A DNA stretch of 64,000 bases, taken from NCBI GenBank assembly GCA_029582165.1, contig CM055868.1, positions 22,269,891-22,333,890 on the forward strand. The letters are read 5' to 3'. The notes under the pieces were generated by a model, which was given only the letters and a program-made list of their open reading frames with translations, was not told the DNA's origin and ran no database searches. This document shows, one piece after another, positions 31,937-43,610 of this stretch. The position numbers were made by a program, and so were the translations under genes. Source of the stretch: Portulaca oleracea. Lineage: Eukaryota > Streptophyta > Magnoliopsida > Caryophyllales > Portulacaceae. Every line of letters begins with the position of its first letter. Position 1 is the first letter of the stretch.

Positions 31937-33907
31937 GTGACTAGGTTATTTATTTTCGTTATTTTTCTTTATTTTCTTTTTATTACTCTTGGTGTTCTTG
32001 TTTTTATCTTTTTCAGGTTTATGCAAAAAGAATCCTCCTTTGTGTACGATCCCGAGATCGAACGAACACTTCGAGAGAGGAGGAAAAGAGCCAGACTGGA
32101 GAAAGAACAACAAGAAAATCAAGAAACAGATGAGGAAGAGCAAGAATCGAAAAAGGAAGAAGAGATGGGAAAACAACGACCAAGGACATTCGGGCAGTAT
32201 CTGAGTCCCACTATCCAAGCGAACGAATTTGAACTACGTCAGTCTTTGATCAACTTGGTATCAAAAGCAACATTGCATGGACTGGCAAACGAAGATCCGA
32301 ACCGACATCTGCGACTTTTTCGTGAAGCTTGTGACACCTACAAGGCCAACAATGTATCGAAGGACGCCATCAAACTGCGTCTCTTCCCGTTCTCGTTTGA
32401 AGGCAAGGCTTGGGAGTGGCTCGACACACTTCCACCAAACTCAATCACAACCTTCGATGAACTCATCAGCACTTTCGTGGCGAAGTACTTTCCTCCAAGC
32501 AAACTCACTAGCCTGAGGAATCAAATTTCAACATTCACGCAAGAGCCTGATGAGACGTTGTACAATGCTTGGGAAAGATTCAAGGACATTCTTTGACAAT
32601 GTCCTGAAAATATATTCGAACCATGGATTCTAATCAAATCCTTCTTCAATGGAGCGAATGAGTCGACAAGAGGAAACATCCTCTCTGTAGCCAGAGGGGA
32701 TCTTATGGACAAGACTGTTCCTCAAATCACAAGTCTAATCGAACATCTAGCGAACAACTTGTATCAATGATCTAAACCCCGCCACAAGGCGGGTGGTAAG
32801 CTTAATGTTGATGCAATTTCTTTATTGTCATCTAAACTTGATTCTTTAACACAAAAAAAGGACCGATTGAGTTTACCACCCAACCCTCCGACATGCAATG
32901 TCTATCAGTCGACCGAACATGAAACTTTTACTTGCCCTTCAGGTGGAATTGGTAATGAACAGGTAAAGCAAGCCAACTAGGTTGGAAACCAAAGACAAAA
33001 TTATGACATGAATTCTAACACCTATCATCCTGGACTTAGGAACCACCCGAACTTTTCTTATAGGAATGACAACCCTACTGGTCCTCTCCAAGGACAAGGA
33101 CAGCAAAAATATGTTACCCCACCTCAAAGATCATCTCAACAAGGCCCTCCTAGGAAGTCTAACTTAGAAACTATGATGGAAAGCCTCATAGCTGGACAAC
33201 AGAAATAGGAAGGTGTTATAAAAGACTTAATGCAAAAGGTAGAAGCTTTTGCAACCCATAATAAAATTTTAGAAAATCAAATTGCTAATTCAGCAACACC
33301 CTCTACTAGTTTACAACCTCAGCCTGTCCCTAATCTGGGTGCTCAATATAATGTTATAACTTGCCAAGCGGAGGACCTTAGATGTGAAGCTTTAGGAGAA
33401 CACATTTTAGATGGGGTAGTCAAAACCGACCCTAAACCGGACCTATTGGAGGGAACCATAACACCCTCAATTTCGCCTAAGAAGGAAGACCTAAGCAACA
33501 TTAGGATCCCTGTTCAGTTGGATGGTAAACTCATCAAGTATGCGTTGTGTGATACAGGATCCGGAGGAAATGTTCTGCCTAAATCTTACCAAAGGAAGTA
33601 TGACCATAGAGAGTTAAGGGTGACTGATATGATTCTTCGTCTAGCAAACAAAACCCTTAGGAAACATCTAGGGATCTTATATAACACTCCCCTCAAGATA
33701 ATGGAGCATGTTGTTTCTGTTGATTTCATGATTCTAGATAAAGGAGAAGATTCAGAACCGAAGATTATTCTAGGGAGATCTTTCCTTTTAGCTGTTAATT
33801 GCAAGATGGATATGAGGAAAGGAACGCTGGTCGTCGAGCTAGGAAAGTCGATGACGGAGTACGAAGTACTAAAAGGCAAGTTAATTCAGAAAAAATTTCA
33901 AAAATAA
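31937..33907 (+). pseudogene. B gag-protease
   Basis: One original frame. Gag core: FGQYLSPTIQANEFELRQSL, IKLRLFPFSFEGKAWEWLDT, DELISTFVAKYFPPSK (about 32190-32600). Then a QG/P-rich linker with a degenerate zinc-binding region (ETFTCP, about 32920) and an aspartic protease with YALCDTGSGGNVLPKS (about 33540) and IILGRSFLLAVNCKMD. The AUG at about 32021 (MQKESSFVYDPEIE) is a likelier start than 31937. Stops TGA 32594, TGA 32768, TAG 32978 and TAG 33206 are each one C-to-T step from CGA or CAG. Structural particle protein and its protease in the Athila family. Confidence 0.85.
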
Positions 33908-34396
33908 TCAAGGACGATGAAGATCCAGTTGTAAAGCGGATCAAGGACCCCGATGAGTAGGGGTCCATAATGTCGAGCTAACGACGTTAAACAAAGCACA
34001 CTGGGGAGGTACATCTATATCTAATATTTATCCCTCCCCACTGTTTTTACTTTTTTTTTTCAATTATTTCTTTCAGTTTTTATTCCTAAGTAATTTTTAT
34101 TTTTGTTTACTAATTGTTCTTTTTAGTGTGTAGAGAAAAGGAGGAAATTCAAATTGTATATCCCTCCCCACTTTTTTTACTTTTTTGTCAATTATTTCTT
34201 TGAGTTTTTATTCCTAAGTAATTTTTCTTTTGGCTATTATTGATATTATTATTTCTAACCTATTAAGTTCTAAGTTGGTATATGTTTGTAGGGAATTTTG
34301 GCATGTCAAATTGTAGGGAAAATAAGGAGCAACCAAAGAAATTTTAGAAAACAAAGCAAAATTGGCCAAAAAGCGAATTATCATCATCAGGTGGCA

Positions 34397-34484
34397 AAAC
34401 GCTGCCAGCGTTTCCAAAACGCTGGCAGCGCCTCATCCAGAACGTCCAGGTAAGTTTTTTTTGCAAAACGCTGCCAGCGTTTTG
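34397..34484 (+). promoter_or_regulatory. Internal palindrome cluster of B
   Basis: Three copies: AAACGCTGCCAGCGTTT (34397-34413, arms of 8), a variant at 34416-34434, and one at 34464-34484 with perfect 10-bp arms CAAAACGCTG/CAGCGTTTTG. They are the same motif as in the B and A LTRs and lie ahead of the leader of the third ORF, as in C. H inserted 14 bp further on. Confidence 0.6.
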
Positions 34485-34498
34485 TTCATTTTGCCTAG

Positions 34499-36454
34499 TG
34501 TGGGATCCGGAAAATCCCCGTTAGTGTCCCTCGCGGTAAACGGCGAGTCGAAAGGGGTGTCTTTTCTTTGAGAAGATTTGCTTGAATCTCCATTTAAAAT
34601 AAGTTAAACTTAAAATTTAAATAAATTCTTTTTTCTTCGAAATTTTTATTTACTCGCAGAAAATAAACAGAAAACGAAAAAGAAAGAAAAAAAGCAGAAG
34701 AAATAAAAGAAGACAGCAAACAGAGAGTCTCGGGACTGGGCTCAGGATGACTCACTATAGCAATACCTGCAGGTATTGTGAGTCAGTGGCCCGGAAAAAG
34801 GTCTGGATCTGGAAGTCAGATCCAAGGCACGAGACTAGCCAGAATACCGGCAGGTATTCTATCAGTCCCGGCCTCGGAATCTGCTTCCGAGACGGAGAAT
34901 AAAAAAAACTGAAAATAAAATCTTTTTTTTTTAGCTTTTCGAAACAGAAAATAAAATACGAAAAGAAAATAAATAAAAGAAAACATGAAAGACAAAAAAG
35001 GAAAAGGAAGGAAGAGTCGCCAATTAATTTTTGAACGATAATTAATAAACTCGAAAGAAAAAAAGAGACTCTACAAACCACGAACCACGAGATTTGGATC
35101 CGGGGGTAAGGTTACGAATTCGAGAATAAAAATTCTCGAATCCGTCCGTTCAACGAACGGTCTTTACTAAACCAGTTAAATAAAAAAGAAAGAAGAAGAC
35201 GAGGAGAAAAGGAGAGTAGCACGGAGTATTAATTAGTGTAACTAGTGTTATTTAGGTATATACGAATGCGATAATAAAGCGAGAAATAAATAGAAGAAAT
35301 AAAAGAATAAAATATAAGCGTACCTTTATTCACGAACAATCCATATTATTTAGGTCGAGTTTAGAGTTAACTCAAGTTACAAGATAATATGAATGGAGAA
35401 GAGATAATGTAAAAATGCAAGTTAAGTGTATGCAAAATGAGAGAAATAAAGAGGGAGAAGAGAAGGTGAAATCACCAAGTGTCAATACGCCAGGGTGATT
35501 TCGGTGTAGAATGAAATTGGGGATGAGAGGGGTTTTTATAGGAAAAATGATGGTAGGAAATTAGGTTAAAATGAGGGGGAAAAGATGGCAGGAATACCGC
35601 CAAGCATTTAGGCTCAGCTGCGCGACGTTCAGATTAGGGCACGCATTTCGAGGCAAGTTGAGGTGAGCCGGGTCAGGCAAAGCCCGCCCACAATACCTGC
35701 AGACATGTGGGCTTTGGAGGCGCCCAACTACACGTTTCCTTTAGGTCAGCGCACTTCCCGAGGTAAACTGGGTCAGGCCTAACCCGCACGAATACCTGCC
35801 GGTATGCTAGCCCTGGGAAAAGCCCAGATGCACGTTTCCCCAGGTGGGCCCGCTTCCCAAGGTCAACGCGCTTCCCAAGGCAACCCGGCCCGACCCCGAC
35901 AGAATACATGTCGATATGCTGGGCCTGGGAGAAGCCTAGTTGCACGCTTTCCGAGGTGGGCCCGCTTCCCGAGGTAACCCGACCCGACCCGATAGAATAC
36001 CTGTCGGTATGTTGGGCCTGGGAGAAGCCTAGTTGCATGTTTTCCGAAGTGGGCCCACTTCCCGAGGTCAGCACGCTTCCCGATGTCACCCGGCCCGACC
36101 CGACAGAATATATACCTGCCGGTATGGTGGGCTTGGGAGAAGCCTAGTTGCACACTTTCCGAGGTTGGCATGCTTCCCGAGGTGACCTGGGTCGGGCATA
36201 ACCGACAAGAATACCTGCAGGTATGCCCATATCCGTGTTGCAGTCCTGCTTTGGGCCGCGTGCCAAGCTTTACTTTTTTTTGGGCTGTTTGGATTGGGCT
36301 TTTTTTTGTGATGGCTTTTTTTTGGGGGGGTTTCTTTCATTTCTTCATCTTTTTTGCATTTCAAAATTCTTGGCATTTTCCTAAACTAAAATAAAGATAA
36401 AATAAAAATAAAAATAAAATTACATAATTATAAGACACTTTTCGGGTGTCTACA
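34499..36454 (-). repeat. H 3' LTR
   Basis: Contains a degenerate array of about 100-bp units (35640-36230), each holding an imperfect copy of the palindrome AATACCTGCAGGTATT. The minus-strand TATA box TATAAAAACC lies at 35540-35531. Two near-perfect palindromes (34761-34778, 34841-34860) lie in the U5 half. The lineage block near 35014-35150 includes TGGCGACTC. Confidence 0.9.
35590..36224 (-). promoter_or_regulatory. Palindrome array upstream of H LTR TATA box
   Basis: About seven copies near 35590, 35690, 35791, 35903, 35995, 36107 and 36211, the last being a perfect ATACCTGCAGGTAT. Each unit also has TGGGCC and GAAGCC..TTGCAC phrases. The array lies 50-690 bp upstream of the TATA box at 35540. 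Confidence 0.65.
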
Positions 36455-36475
36455 GTTAGCCCCCACTTTGATCGA
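36455..36475 (-). other. H polypurine tract
   Basis: Minus strand GATCAAAGTGGGGGCTAAC immediately before the LTR start. Confidence 0.85.
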
Positions 36476-36524
36476 GTATGAGTAGGTCGATGATCAAAGT
36501 ATAGCCTCGTAGTCTTTAATCTTT

Positions 36525-36850
36525 CTTGATGTAGTTCAGTCTTTCCCGATGTCGTTGAAATGTAGCTCAGTCTTTCCCGATGTCGTTGAAATGTAGTTCA
36601 GTCTCTCCCGATGCCGTTCAAATGTAGTTCAGTCTTTCCCGGTGTCGTTCAAATGTAGTTCAGTCTGTCCCGATGTCGTTCAAATGTAGTTCTGTCTTTC
36701 CCGATGTCATTCAAATGTAGTTCAGTCTTTCACGATATCGTTGAAATGTAACTCAGTCTTTCCCGATGTCGTTGAAATGTAGCTCAGTCTTTCCCGATGT
36801 CGTTGAAATATAGCTCAGTCTTTCCTGATGTCGCTCATTCCTTCGTTGAA
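36525..36850 (-). repeat. 31-bp tandem repeat at the H 3' end
   Basis: Ten or so units of GTAGCTCAGTCTTTCCCGAT followed by GTCGTTGAAAT, with few substitutions. It lies just before the PPT, the same place as the arrays of G and C. Confidence 0.92.
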
Positions 36851-36921
36851 GATGATGCAAAATTGAATTGAAATTATTTTCCGAGTTATATAGAAATTAC
36901 ATTTCCATATTTTCTCTTGAA

Positions 36922-36924
<3 letters not shown>

Positions 36925-36960
<36 letters not shown>
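36925..36960. repeat. (TA)n microsatellite
   Basis: About 15 TA dinucleotides in H. Confidence 0.95.
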
Positions 36961-36961
<1 letters not shown>

Positions 36962-37239
36962 TTCAATTTTATTTATTATAGGAGTATTAAAACAAAAGAA
37001 GTTTTAAATTCTCCTCATAATAATTTCCCGGTCATTGCATGTTAGGCCAGTCAAGGGAGTATTTAATTGGGTTTTATAATGGGTAGGTGGGAAGTTTCAG
37101 AAGATGGGTGAATGGTCTTTAAAATGGGGAGCACCCTTATCCATATACTTTCATCAACACTTCCATTCTCTACTTCCTCACTCACTCTTTCTCTCTCTAA
37201 AATCCCGAGTAACCAGCCCCCCAGCATACAATACCGCCC

Positions 37240-38690
37240 GTTGTGGCATTTCCCGAGCCCCCGCTGCTGTCTGCAATCGCCGGCGAAATCAGGAGACCGG
37301 GTGATCATACCGCCAGATGTCATCTTCTTCCCACCTCGATTTTCGCATCTCCTTGCCGACGGTGTACTTCGATTTTCCCCACCAGATCCGGGAACTTGAC
37401 CGGAGCCACAGAATACCGCCAGGTATCCGTCTCCTTTTTACTGTTTTTTTCAGATCTGAAATTTTCTATCGGAACGGACACCATACCGCCAGATATGGTC
37501 TCGGGTTCTGACTCGAGCTTGACCCACTGACTTGCCGAAATTTTGCTGAAACGGACACCTTACCGCCAGGTATGGTCCCTGGTTCAGATCCGAGCTTGAC
37601 CTGCACCAGTTTTCGGGTCAGCTTTCGTACAACCCGGGGTTTGGTCTCGGGTTTGCTGCATACCTGCTTGTAGGTCTCGGGTTTGGGTCTTGGTTTCGGT
37701 TTGAGAATTTTTCTTTGTTCCGAGATTTTTAACCTCTTTCTTGTGTTTCGCAGCTTATACGATGACACAACCCTTGAAACCTCGACGTATCCGAATGAGC
37801 ATGTGTGGCTTAGGAGATCGGAAGTCCCGGTAAGCCTTTTAAACTCATATTTTTTGTATGGTCTTGGTATCCCGTATGCATGCTTTATACCAATCTTGTC
37901 ATAAATTAAGGCCCAAAACTTTTCGTTGTTTCTTGTGTCGTCAAATTTTTAGAGTTTAACGTTGGGATTAACTAGTAATCCAAAGATTTTTCTCATAAAA
38001 AGTCAATGTCATGCTTCCAGGCATGTAGCTCTGTCCAGTTTTTCATACTTTTCTGTACAGTTTTTTTTTTTCAAATCCTTGTACAGTGAGGTTGTCATGC
38101 CTTCAGGGATGCATCTCTGTCTCATCAGTGTTAGTCAGTTAGTCCTTTCTCGTTGTTCAGAATTCTGTGCAGGCTACCATGCCTGCAAGTATGATGTTCT
38201 GTCCAGAGTTTTTCTGCGAAGTCCAGACAGATTTAAGTATGGGCAGGCTGGCATGCCTCCAGGCATGCAGCTCTGTCTACTGAATTTTGTCCGGTTTTCT
38301 TTGTTTTTGCACAGTCAGACTGTCATGCCTCCGGGCATACAACTCTGCCCAACTTTCTTCGTTTTTTTGCCTTTGTCTCGTCGGTCGGGTCTAGTCAGTC
38401 ATGCCTCGGGCATGCGGCCATCGGCCAAGTGGGTCAGCCGGATTTCACTTGTTGTTCGGAACCTTAGACATGGCGCTCTATGGTCCATTATTTTTTTTGC
38501 ATCGGGTCCATTTTTTCTTGGTGGTGCTGTATGTGGAACCCAGGTCCAGACCATGTCTAGCGATATGGTACCGGGTTTTCCGGGTCTTCTTCTGTTCGGA
38601 ACCCTGGGCATAGGTCCGAGCCATACCTGGCGGTATGGTGCCTGGTTGCAAGACCCAGACCCGGCTTGTTCTTGGCAGTATGGGTCGGGT
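37240..38690. repeat. Palindrome-rich internal region of H
   Basis: At least ten imperfect palindromes at intervals of about 60-120 bp, in two flavours: TACCGCCAGGTA-like (near 37306, 37411, 37482, 37558, 38620) and GGCATGCCTCCAGGCATGC-like (near 38006, 38100, 38180, 38250, 38320, 38397). The plus strand upstream (37080-37200) has a CT-rich leader-like stretch. Open frames here are not recognisable proteins. Confidence 0.6.
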
Positions 38691-38949
38691 TTGCATATGC
38701 TCGGGTCTTCTCAGTTTAATTCAGAAATGAGTTATTTCCAAACTAATTCTCGTGAACATTGTGAATTGAATTTTTAGAGTTTAACTCAGAAAATGAATTA
38801 TTTTCCAAATTATTTCTCATAAAAATTTGCGATCCGTTTTAGAGTGTAACCCAAAAAATGAGCTAATTCTCATAAAAATTTGTGATATGAATTTTAGAGT
38901 TCAACTCAAAAAATGAGCTAATTCTCATAAAAATTTGTTATCCGAGTTT

Positions 38950-41140
38950 TAGAATTTAACTCGAAAAATGAGTTAATTCTTGTAAAACTCGAATTATTTC
39001 TTCATTAGCAGCGTCCTTTGAGCTTTTGGCAATACGTCCGAAGGCGAATAACTTCAAGTGAACTTGCTTGATTTCTAGCCGCCATGGTTGCATTTCTTTT
39101 AAGGTTCGGGGGGGGGGGGGAGACAGAAGAATGCAAATGCGGTCTTACGCATACTATGCTACATGAATTACAAGAGAAAAAGTATGTGCAATACACAACT
39201 CTATTATGCATTATGTTCTATAAGATTCTTAATGCATGATTTTATGCAGTCCTAATTCTAATGCATGATGTGACTCTTTTTTATTTTTGTATATTTTTTT
39301 ATTTATGCAATGCACGTGACTTCTTTTTTTTTATTTGACTCGAGAAGAGAAAGAAAAAAAAAACTAAAAAACAACTAATGTGATTCAAAATGAAAATGAA
39401 AAACAAATTAATGTGACTCAAAATGCAAACTATTGTGACTTAAAATGAAAAATGCACATGACCTAAAAACAAAAACTAAAAAATGCACATTGATTTACTG
39501 CATGTATGCGATATGAACAGCCCCCACTTTCCCGAGGAAAGAAAAAAAAGGAAAAGTAAATCAAAAACTCTAAATGTCAAGAGTGATTTAGAAGTGAGTT
39601 TCAGGGCAAGGCAAAAATAGTGAAAATGATGATTTCTCTTGTCCAACTGCCTCGTAAGTTGCCATGATGCGGATATTGAGTGATAAGCAAGCCCCAGTTG
39701 GAATGCTCCAGAAGACAATATTAATGAAAGACTCGGCCTGCTTAAGTTGCGTGATGGGATAGTCAGGATGCTCGACCTTGATGTCATGGTTAGGAACCCC
39801 AAGCACTAAGAAGGATCAAGCAACAAGTCATCTTGATTTCTCTTGCCTTTTCTCTATTCTTCTTGATTCTTTTAGGTAGACACATGTAAGCAACAAGCCC
39901 CAGTATCAGTGAACAAACGTCTTTAGGTGAGTCAGAATGATTGACCCAGGTGGGTGTCGCCTTCAAATAACGTCGTATTTTGATGCAGCTGGCATCTTGT
40001 TCTGCTAAAGGAGTTATCCCTCACTCAGGTGTTCTGAAAGCAGGGATTAACTAACGAATCTCATACATGCACTAATGACCAAATCAGAAGAGCTCACAGG
40101 GTAAGGAATAATGAACGATAGGATATTGAAAAGGTAGGAATGGTGGTATAGAAAGCATGTTTGTGAATAGTTAGGCCCCAATGGTGGGCAAGACGAGGCT
40201 GTGGATGGCTAGGCTAGAGTAGTGATCAGATGAATGGATGGGTGGTTTGATGAACAGAGGTTCGAGCTAATAGAATGGACGAGATGGCCTATGGATGGAG
40301 CTCCATGTCTCGTGGGTTTATCTCGTAAGGGAAGAGATGGTCAAACGGCTATGGTTTGACGGATTTAGGTATGAAGGGTGATCCAAGTCTGATGGGAAAA
40401 TGTAGGTGTGCTTAGTGAAAGAAATTTGACAGCTTTTCATTATCCTTAAAGACCAAGGTTTCCTCTCCTTTTGCATAGCTCGCCGGGTGAGGTTTTCGAG
40501 CTAGCCACTCTTTATTCTATCTCTCTAAGACCAAATGACTTAATGATGGATTTTCTCTAAAGCGAATTGTAGCGGCCAGGCCTCCAAGAGGTTCTCCTAC
40601 GTATCCAGTGTGGAATCAGGCCATTCGTAGTTCAACAAGTGCAGCTTTGATTGATGCCTCAAGAAGGACTTTGAGATGGGTTGAAAGTTTAATGGGAAGG
40701 ATAGGCGTGAAGGTTTGACAGGAAGGTTTTGGGATGTGTGCGAGTGACCAATATAAACTGACAATTGCCTCTTATGCCTCTTATTCTTGCTTCCTTCTTT
40801 CTCTTTTTTTGTGTATTTTTTCCTTTTCCCCCCCTTTTCTTTTTTTGAACCTGACAACCTCAATCTATATTTCTCTTATTCATGATATTTGTCACCCGCA
40901 ACACATTAGTCGGCTTAAATGGATTTAGGGATGGTGTGGTCATAAAATGAATGACCGGGTTCATGGTGGTGGTTAAGAAGATGGTGTGAGAAGGTGAAAA
41001 TGTAGGTAAAACGGTTAGATGAGAATGAAGGTGGTGATGATATAGGAGGTAGAGGCTGGAAACCTTCTATCATAGGCATGTCCTTTTAAGCTGCATAATT
41101 TATTTGATAGTGAGATTCACTTTTAAAGACTATTGGTCGC
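38950..41140. other. H internal region without recognised genes
   Basis: AT-rich, with homopolymer runs such as (G)12 near 39107. Short open frames on the minus strand (for example 39588-39806) match no family I know. I read this as untranslated or decayed retroelement sequence. Confidence 0.5.
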
Positions 41141-41149
41141 TTTGAATTC

Positions 41150-41325
41150 TCCCCTTTTGCCTAACCTGTTGGATGAGTGTTCAGGTTAGCTTCTTTTCTC
41201 TTAATTTTTACTCATTCACCTCTCCTTTTGCCCAACTTGTTAAATGAGTGTTCAAGTTAGCTTCACTCTTTTTTATTTGTCTCTCCTTTTGCCTAACTTC
41301 GCTTTGGCGGTGAAGTTAGCCTCTC
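41150..41325. repeat. Three tandem hairpin units in H
   Basis: Units each contain CTCCTTTTGCC, then an inverted repeat: arms CTAACCTG/CAGGTTAG (41161-41168, 41182-41189), AACTTG/CAAGTT (41234-41239, 41253-41258) and CTAACTTC/GAAGTTAG (41293-41300, 41312-41319). Arm sequences differ but pairing is kept. Confidence 0.7.
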
Positions 41326-41732
41326 TTCTCTCTATTAACCTTGGACTCGGGATAGGGCACAAAAGCATAATAAAAGTGTGGTGGATATGTGAGATGGAGG
41401 AAACGAGCAGATAAATGTGTCAGACTTGGATGGTCATATGGGTGAGTGAGCTCTTCAATGCAAATCAGGACTGCAAGCACAAAATTTTTTCCTTAGCAGT
41501 TTAGAAGCAAATGAAGGGTCGGGAAAGACAAGAGTCACAATCATGAAAGGTTTCATCTTTATTGAATGCAGCTAAGATGAATACATAAAAAGAAACTACT
41601 TGGGATATCCCAACTGATTCTGAAAATGAAGATATGAAAAGAAAAGACGTGACATGAGGGGATCTCCCAATTGATCCTTGCAGCTTAAGGTTTTGGAAAG
41701 ACCTTGTTTGACTTGGTAGTAGGCCACGTTCT

Positions 41733-42585
41733 TTACTCTGCGATTGGTAGTGACAACACCCCGGATTGGAGTATCTCTTCTATCTTGTCCTTAAGAATGT
41801 TGCATTTCTCGGTGTCATGACCTCGCATTTTATGATATTTACAGAACTTACCAGCATCCCAAGTTATGCTTTTGACTTTAGGTTCAGATCGAATAGGGGG
41901 AAGCTCAATCCTTCCTTCCTTGAGGAGACAGTCGAGAGCCTCCACATAGGTAGTGGAGACCGGAGTGAAAGAAACGGGTTGTCGCAGTTCGGCGTTTTTA
42001 GCAAAGGAATTAAGAGCCCTTTGATGGATGTCATACAACCCCATCGATGATGATCCTCCTCCTATATTTTCTTTGATGCAATGTTCAATATTGGCCATCC
42101 TTCTATCGTTTTGTAGAGTCCATTTTTCGGTCCAAGCCTTCCATGCGTGATTGCATTTGAATTATTTTTGTAAAGAGTTTGTCCATAAAAGAACTTTCTT
42201 GTTCGCCATATCTTTTTTCTTAATCTCCTCTCGTGACTGAGGCCGGGGTTTGATCCTCCTTCTCAGTTGAAGGGGACTTCTCCCTTGGTATGTTGAATCT
42301 ATGTGGTTGATCGTCTCTAAGAATAGAAGTGAGTCCCGTGTCCATATTGTGATTTGCAGACATAAGAATCTCTCTCTCTATTTCATGCATGCCTGATATT
42401 TTGCTTTGATGGTTGTCGCTTTCCTCTTTATCAAGAAAATTCAGCCTATCATTCATCCTTGCTAGCGTATCAATGATTTCATCTATTCTCCTATCATTGC
42501 GTTGTATTTGCTGTGAAGCTCGAGTCAAATGTTTGGAGATGAAGAGACCAAATTCACTGTTGCTAGGTATTCTGTTGGAGGCCAT
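41733..42585 (-). pseudogene. H gag remnant
   Basis: Two minus-strand frames (42585-42220 starting MASNRIPSNSEFGLF, and 42098-41733) joined by a frameshift. The second has CKYHKMRGHDTEKCNILKDK, the zinc-knuckle-like motif of Tat/Ogre Gag proteins, preceded by RIELPPIRSEP. The capsid core expected between the two parts is absent. About 240 residues in all, much shorter than a normal Tat Gag. Confidence 0.75.
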
Positions 42586-43590
42586 TGGAGACAGTGGCGC
42601 AAAGAAGGCAATTTGTTAACTACGAATTCAAAGTCGGTCACCGAATCCTTATTCTGCCTGTATGGAAACCATAAACTTCAAAAATTAACCCACCCAAAGA
42701 CCTAGAGACCTATATGAGACAACCTAATGCAGGCCATGTCTATATGCTAATTTTTTCCTTTTGACTTGACTCACCCAACATTGGGCTTGCATGATGACCT
42801 CTAGCCTAAGATGAGACTATGTATGGGGAAGGTCCATCAGGCCACTATAAGATCGAATCAACATTAAAGTCTTAATGAAGTCAGATTCGAATAATGACCG
42901 GATACACACTTTATGGGCCCAAATACAACCAAGGGTTGGACAAAGTCAAGCTAAGATCTCGGGTTTAATCAAACTTCTTTGATTTGGGCCCAAGAGAGAC
43001 CTCTAGGTCTTCTTCAACTTTTGCATGACTATTGCCCAAACTAGAGCGGCGTCTGGGGGGAAAAGAGCTTATGAGACCAACTCTAAAAAAAAAAAACATA
43101 TAGCACATAATTTACATATATCACAACAAGGATGCACACAACATAGAAAATGGGTAATGCCCCTAACCGAGGTTCTATATCCATGGGTTTAAGGTCGGAT
43201 ACCTAAAACTAACATACTCATGTCTCTCACTCGTCACAAATTCTATGGAGTTCATAGTAGTGTAACCCGTGTGTTTCTCGCAAAATTAAAGGGAAAATGT
43301 AAATTCACATTCCCAAAAATTTTGGAGTGCTTCATGAGTGGAAAAGTAACTTGCGATCTTCTCGAAATGTGGGGTTCATTCCTTGAATCCGGAAATATAC
43401 TTTACCCAAAAGGGAAAAAGGGTTAACCTAGACGATACCTTTGGGTTCATCCCGATTTATTAAAAACCGAGATGAAGGTCCGTATGCTTGATGCCTAACC
43501 AAATAATAAAAATTACAAAAATTAATTTCTCCTTTTCTACTCAAAAGTTTTAAGAAACCGGCTTTTCAAGTTTTACCCTCTTAAAGTAAG

Positions 43591-43608
43591 TCCCCAGTGG
43601 AGTCGCCA
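43591..43608 (-). other. H primer binding site (tRNA-Arg type)
   Basis: TGGCGACTCCACTGGGGA on the minus strand, two bases from the LTR; the site used by Ogre-like elements. Confidence 0.85.
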
Positions 43609-43610
43609 TT

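Noticed and set aside
35673..36171. Long open frames in the H LTR with repeats such as SEVGPLPEV or GSGRVTSGSGPTSE
   Set aside because: They arise from translating the tandem array in several frames on both strands; no initiation context or homology.
37962..38777. 271-codon open frame in H
   Set aside because: Sequence is palindrome-rich and the predicted protein has no recognisable domain or composition of a real protein; codon use looks random.
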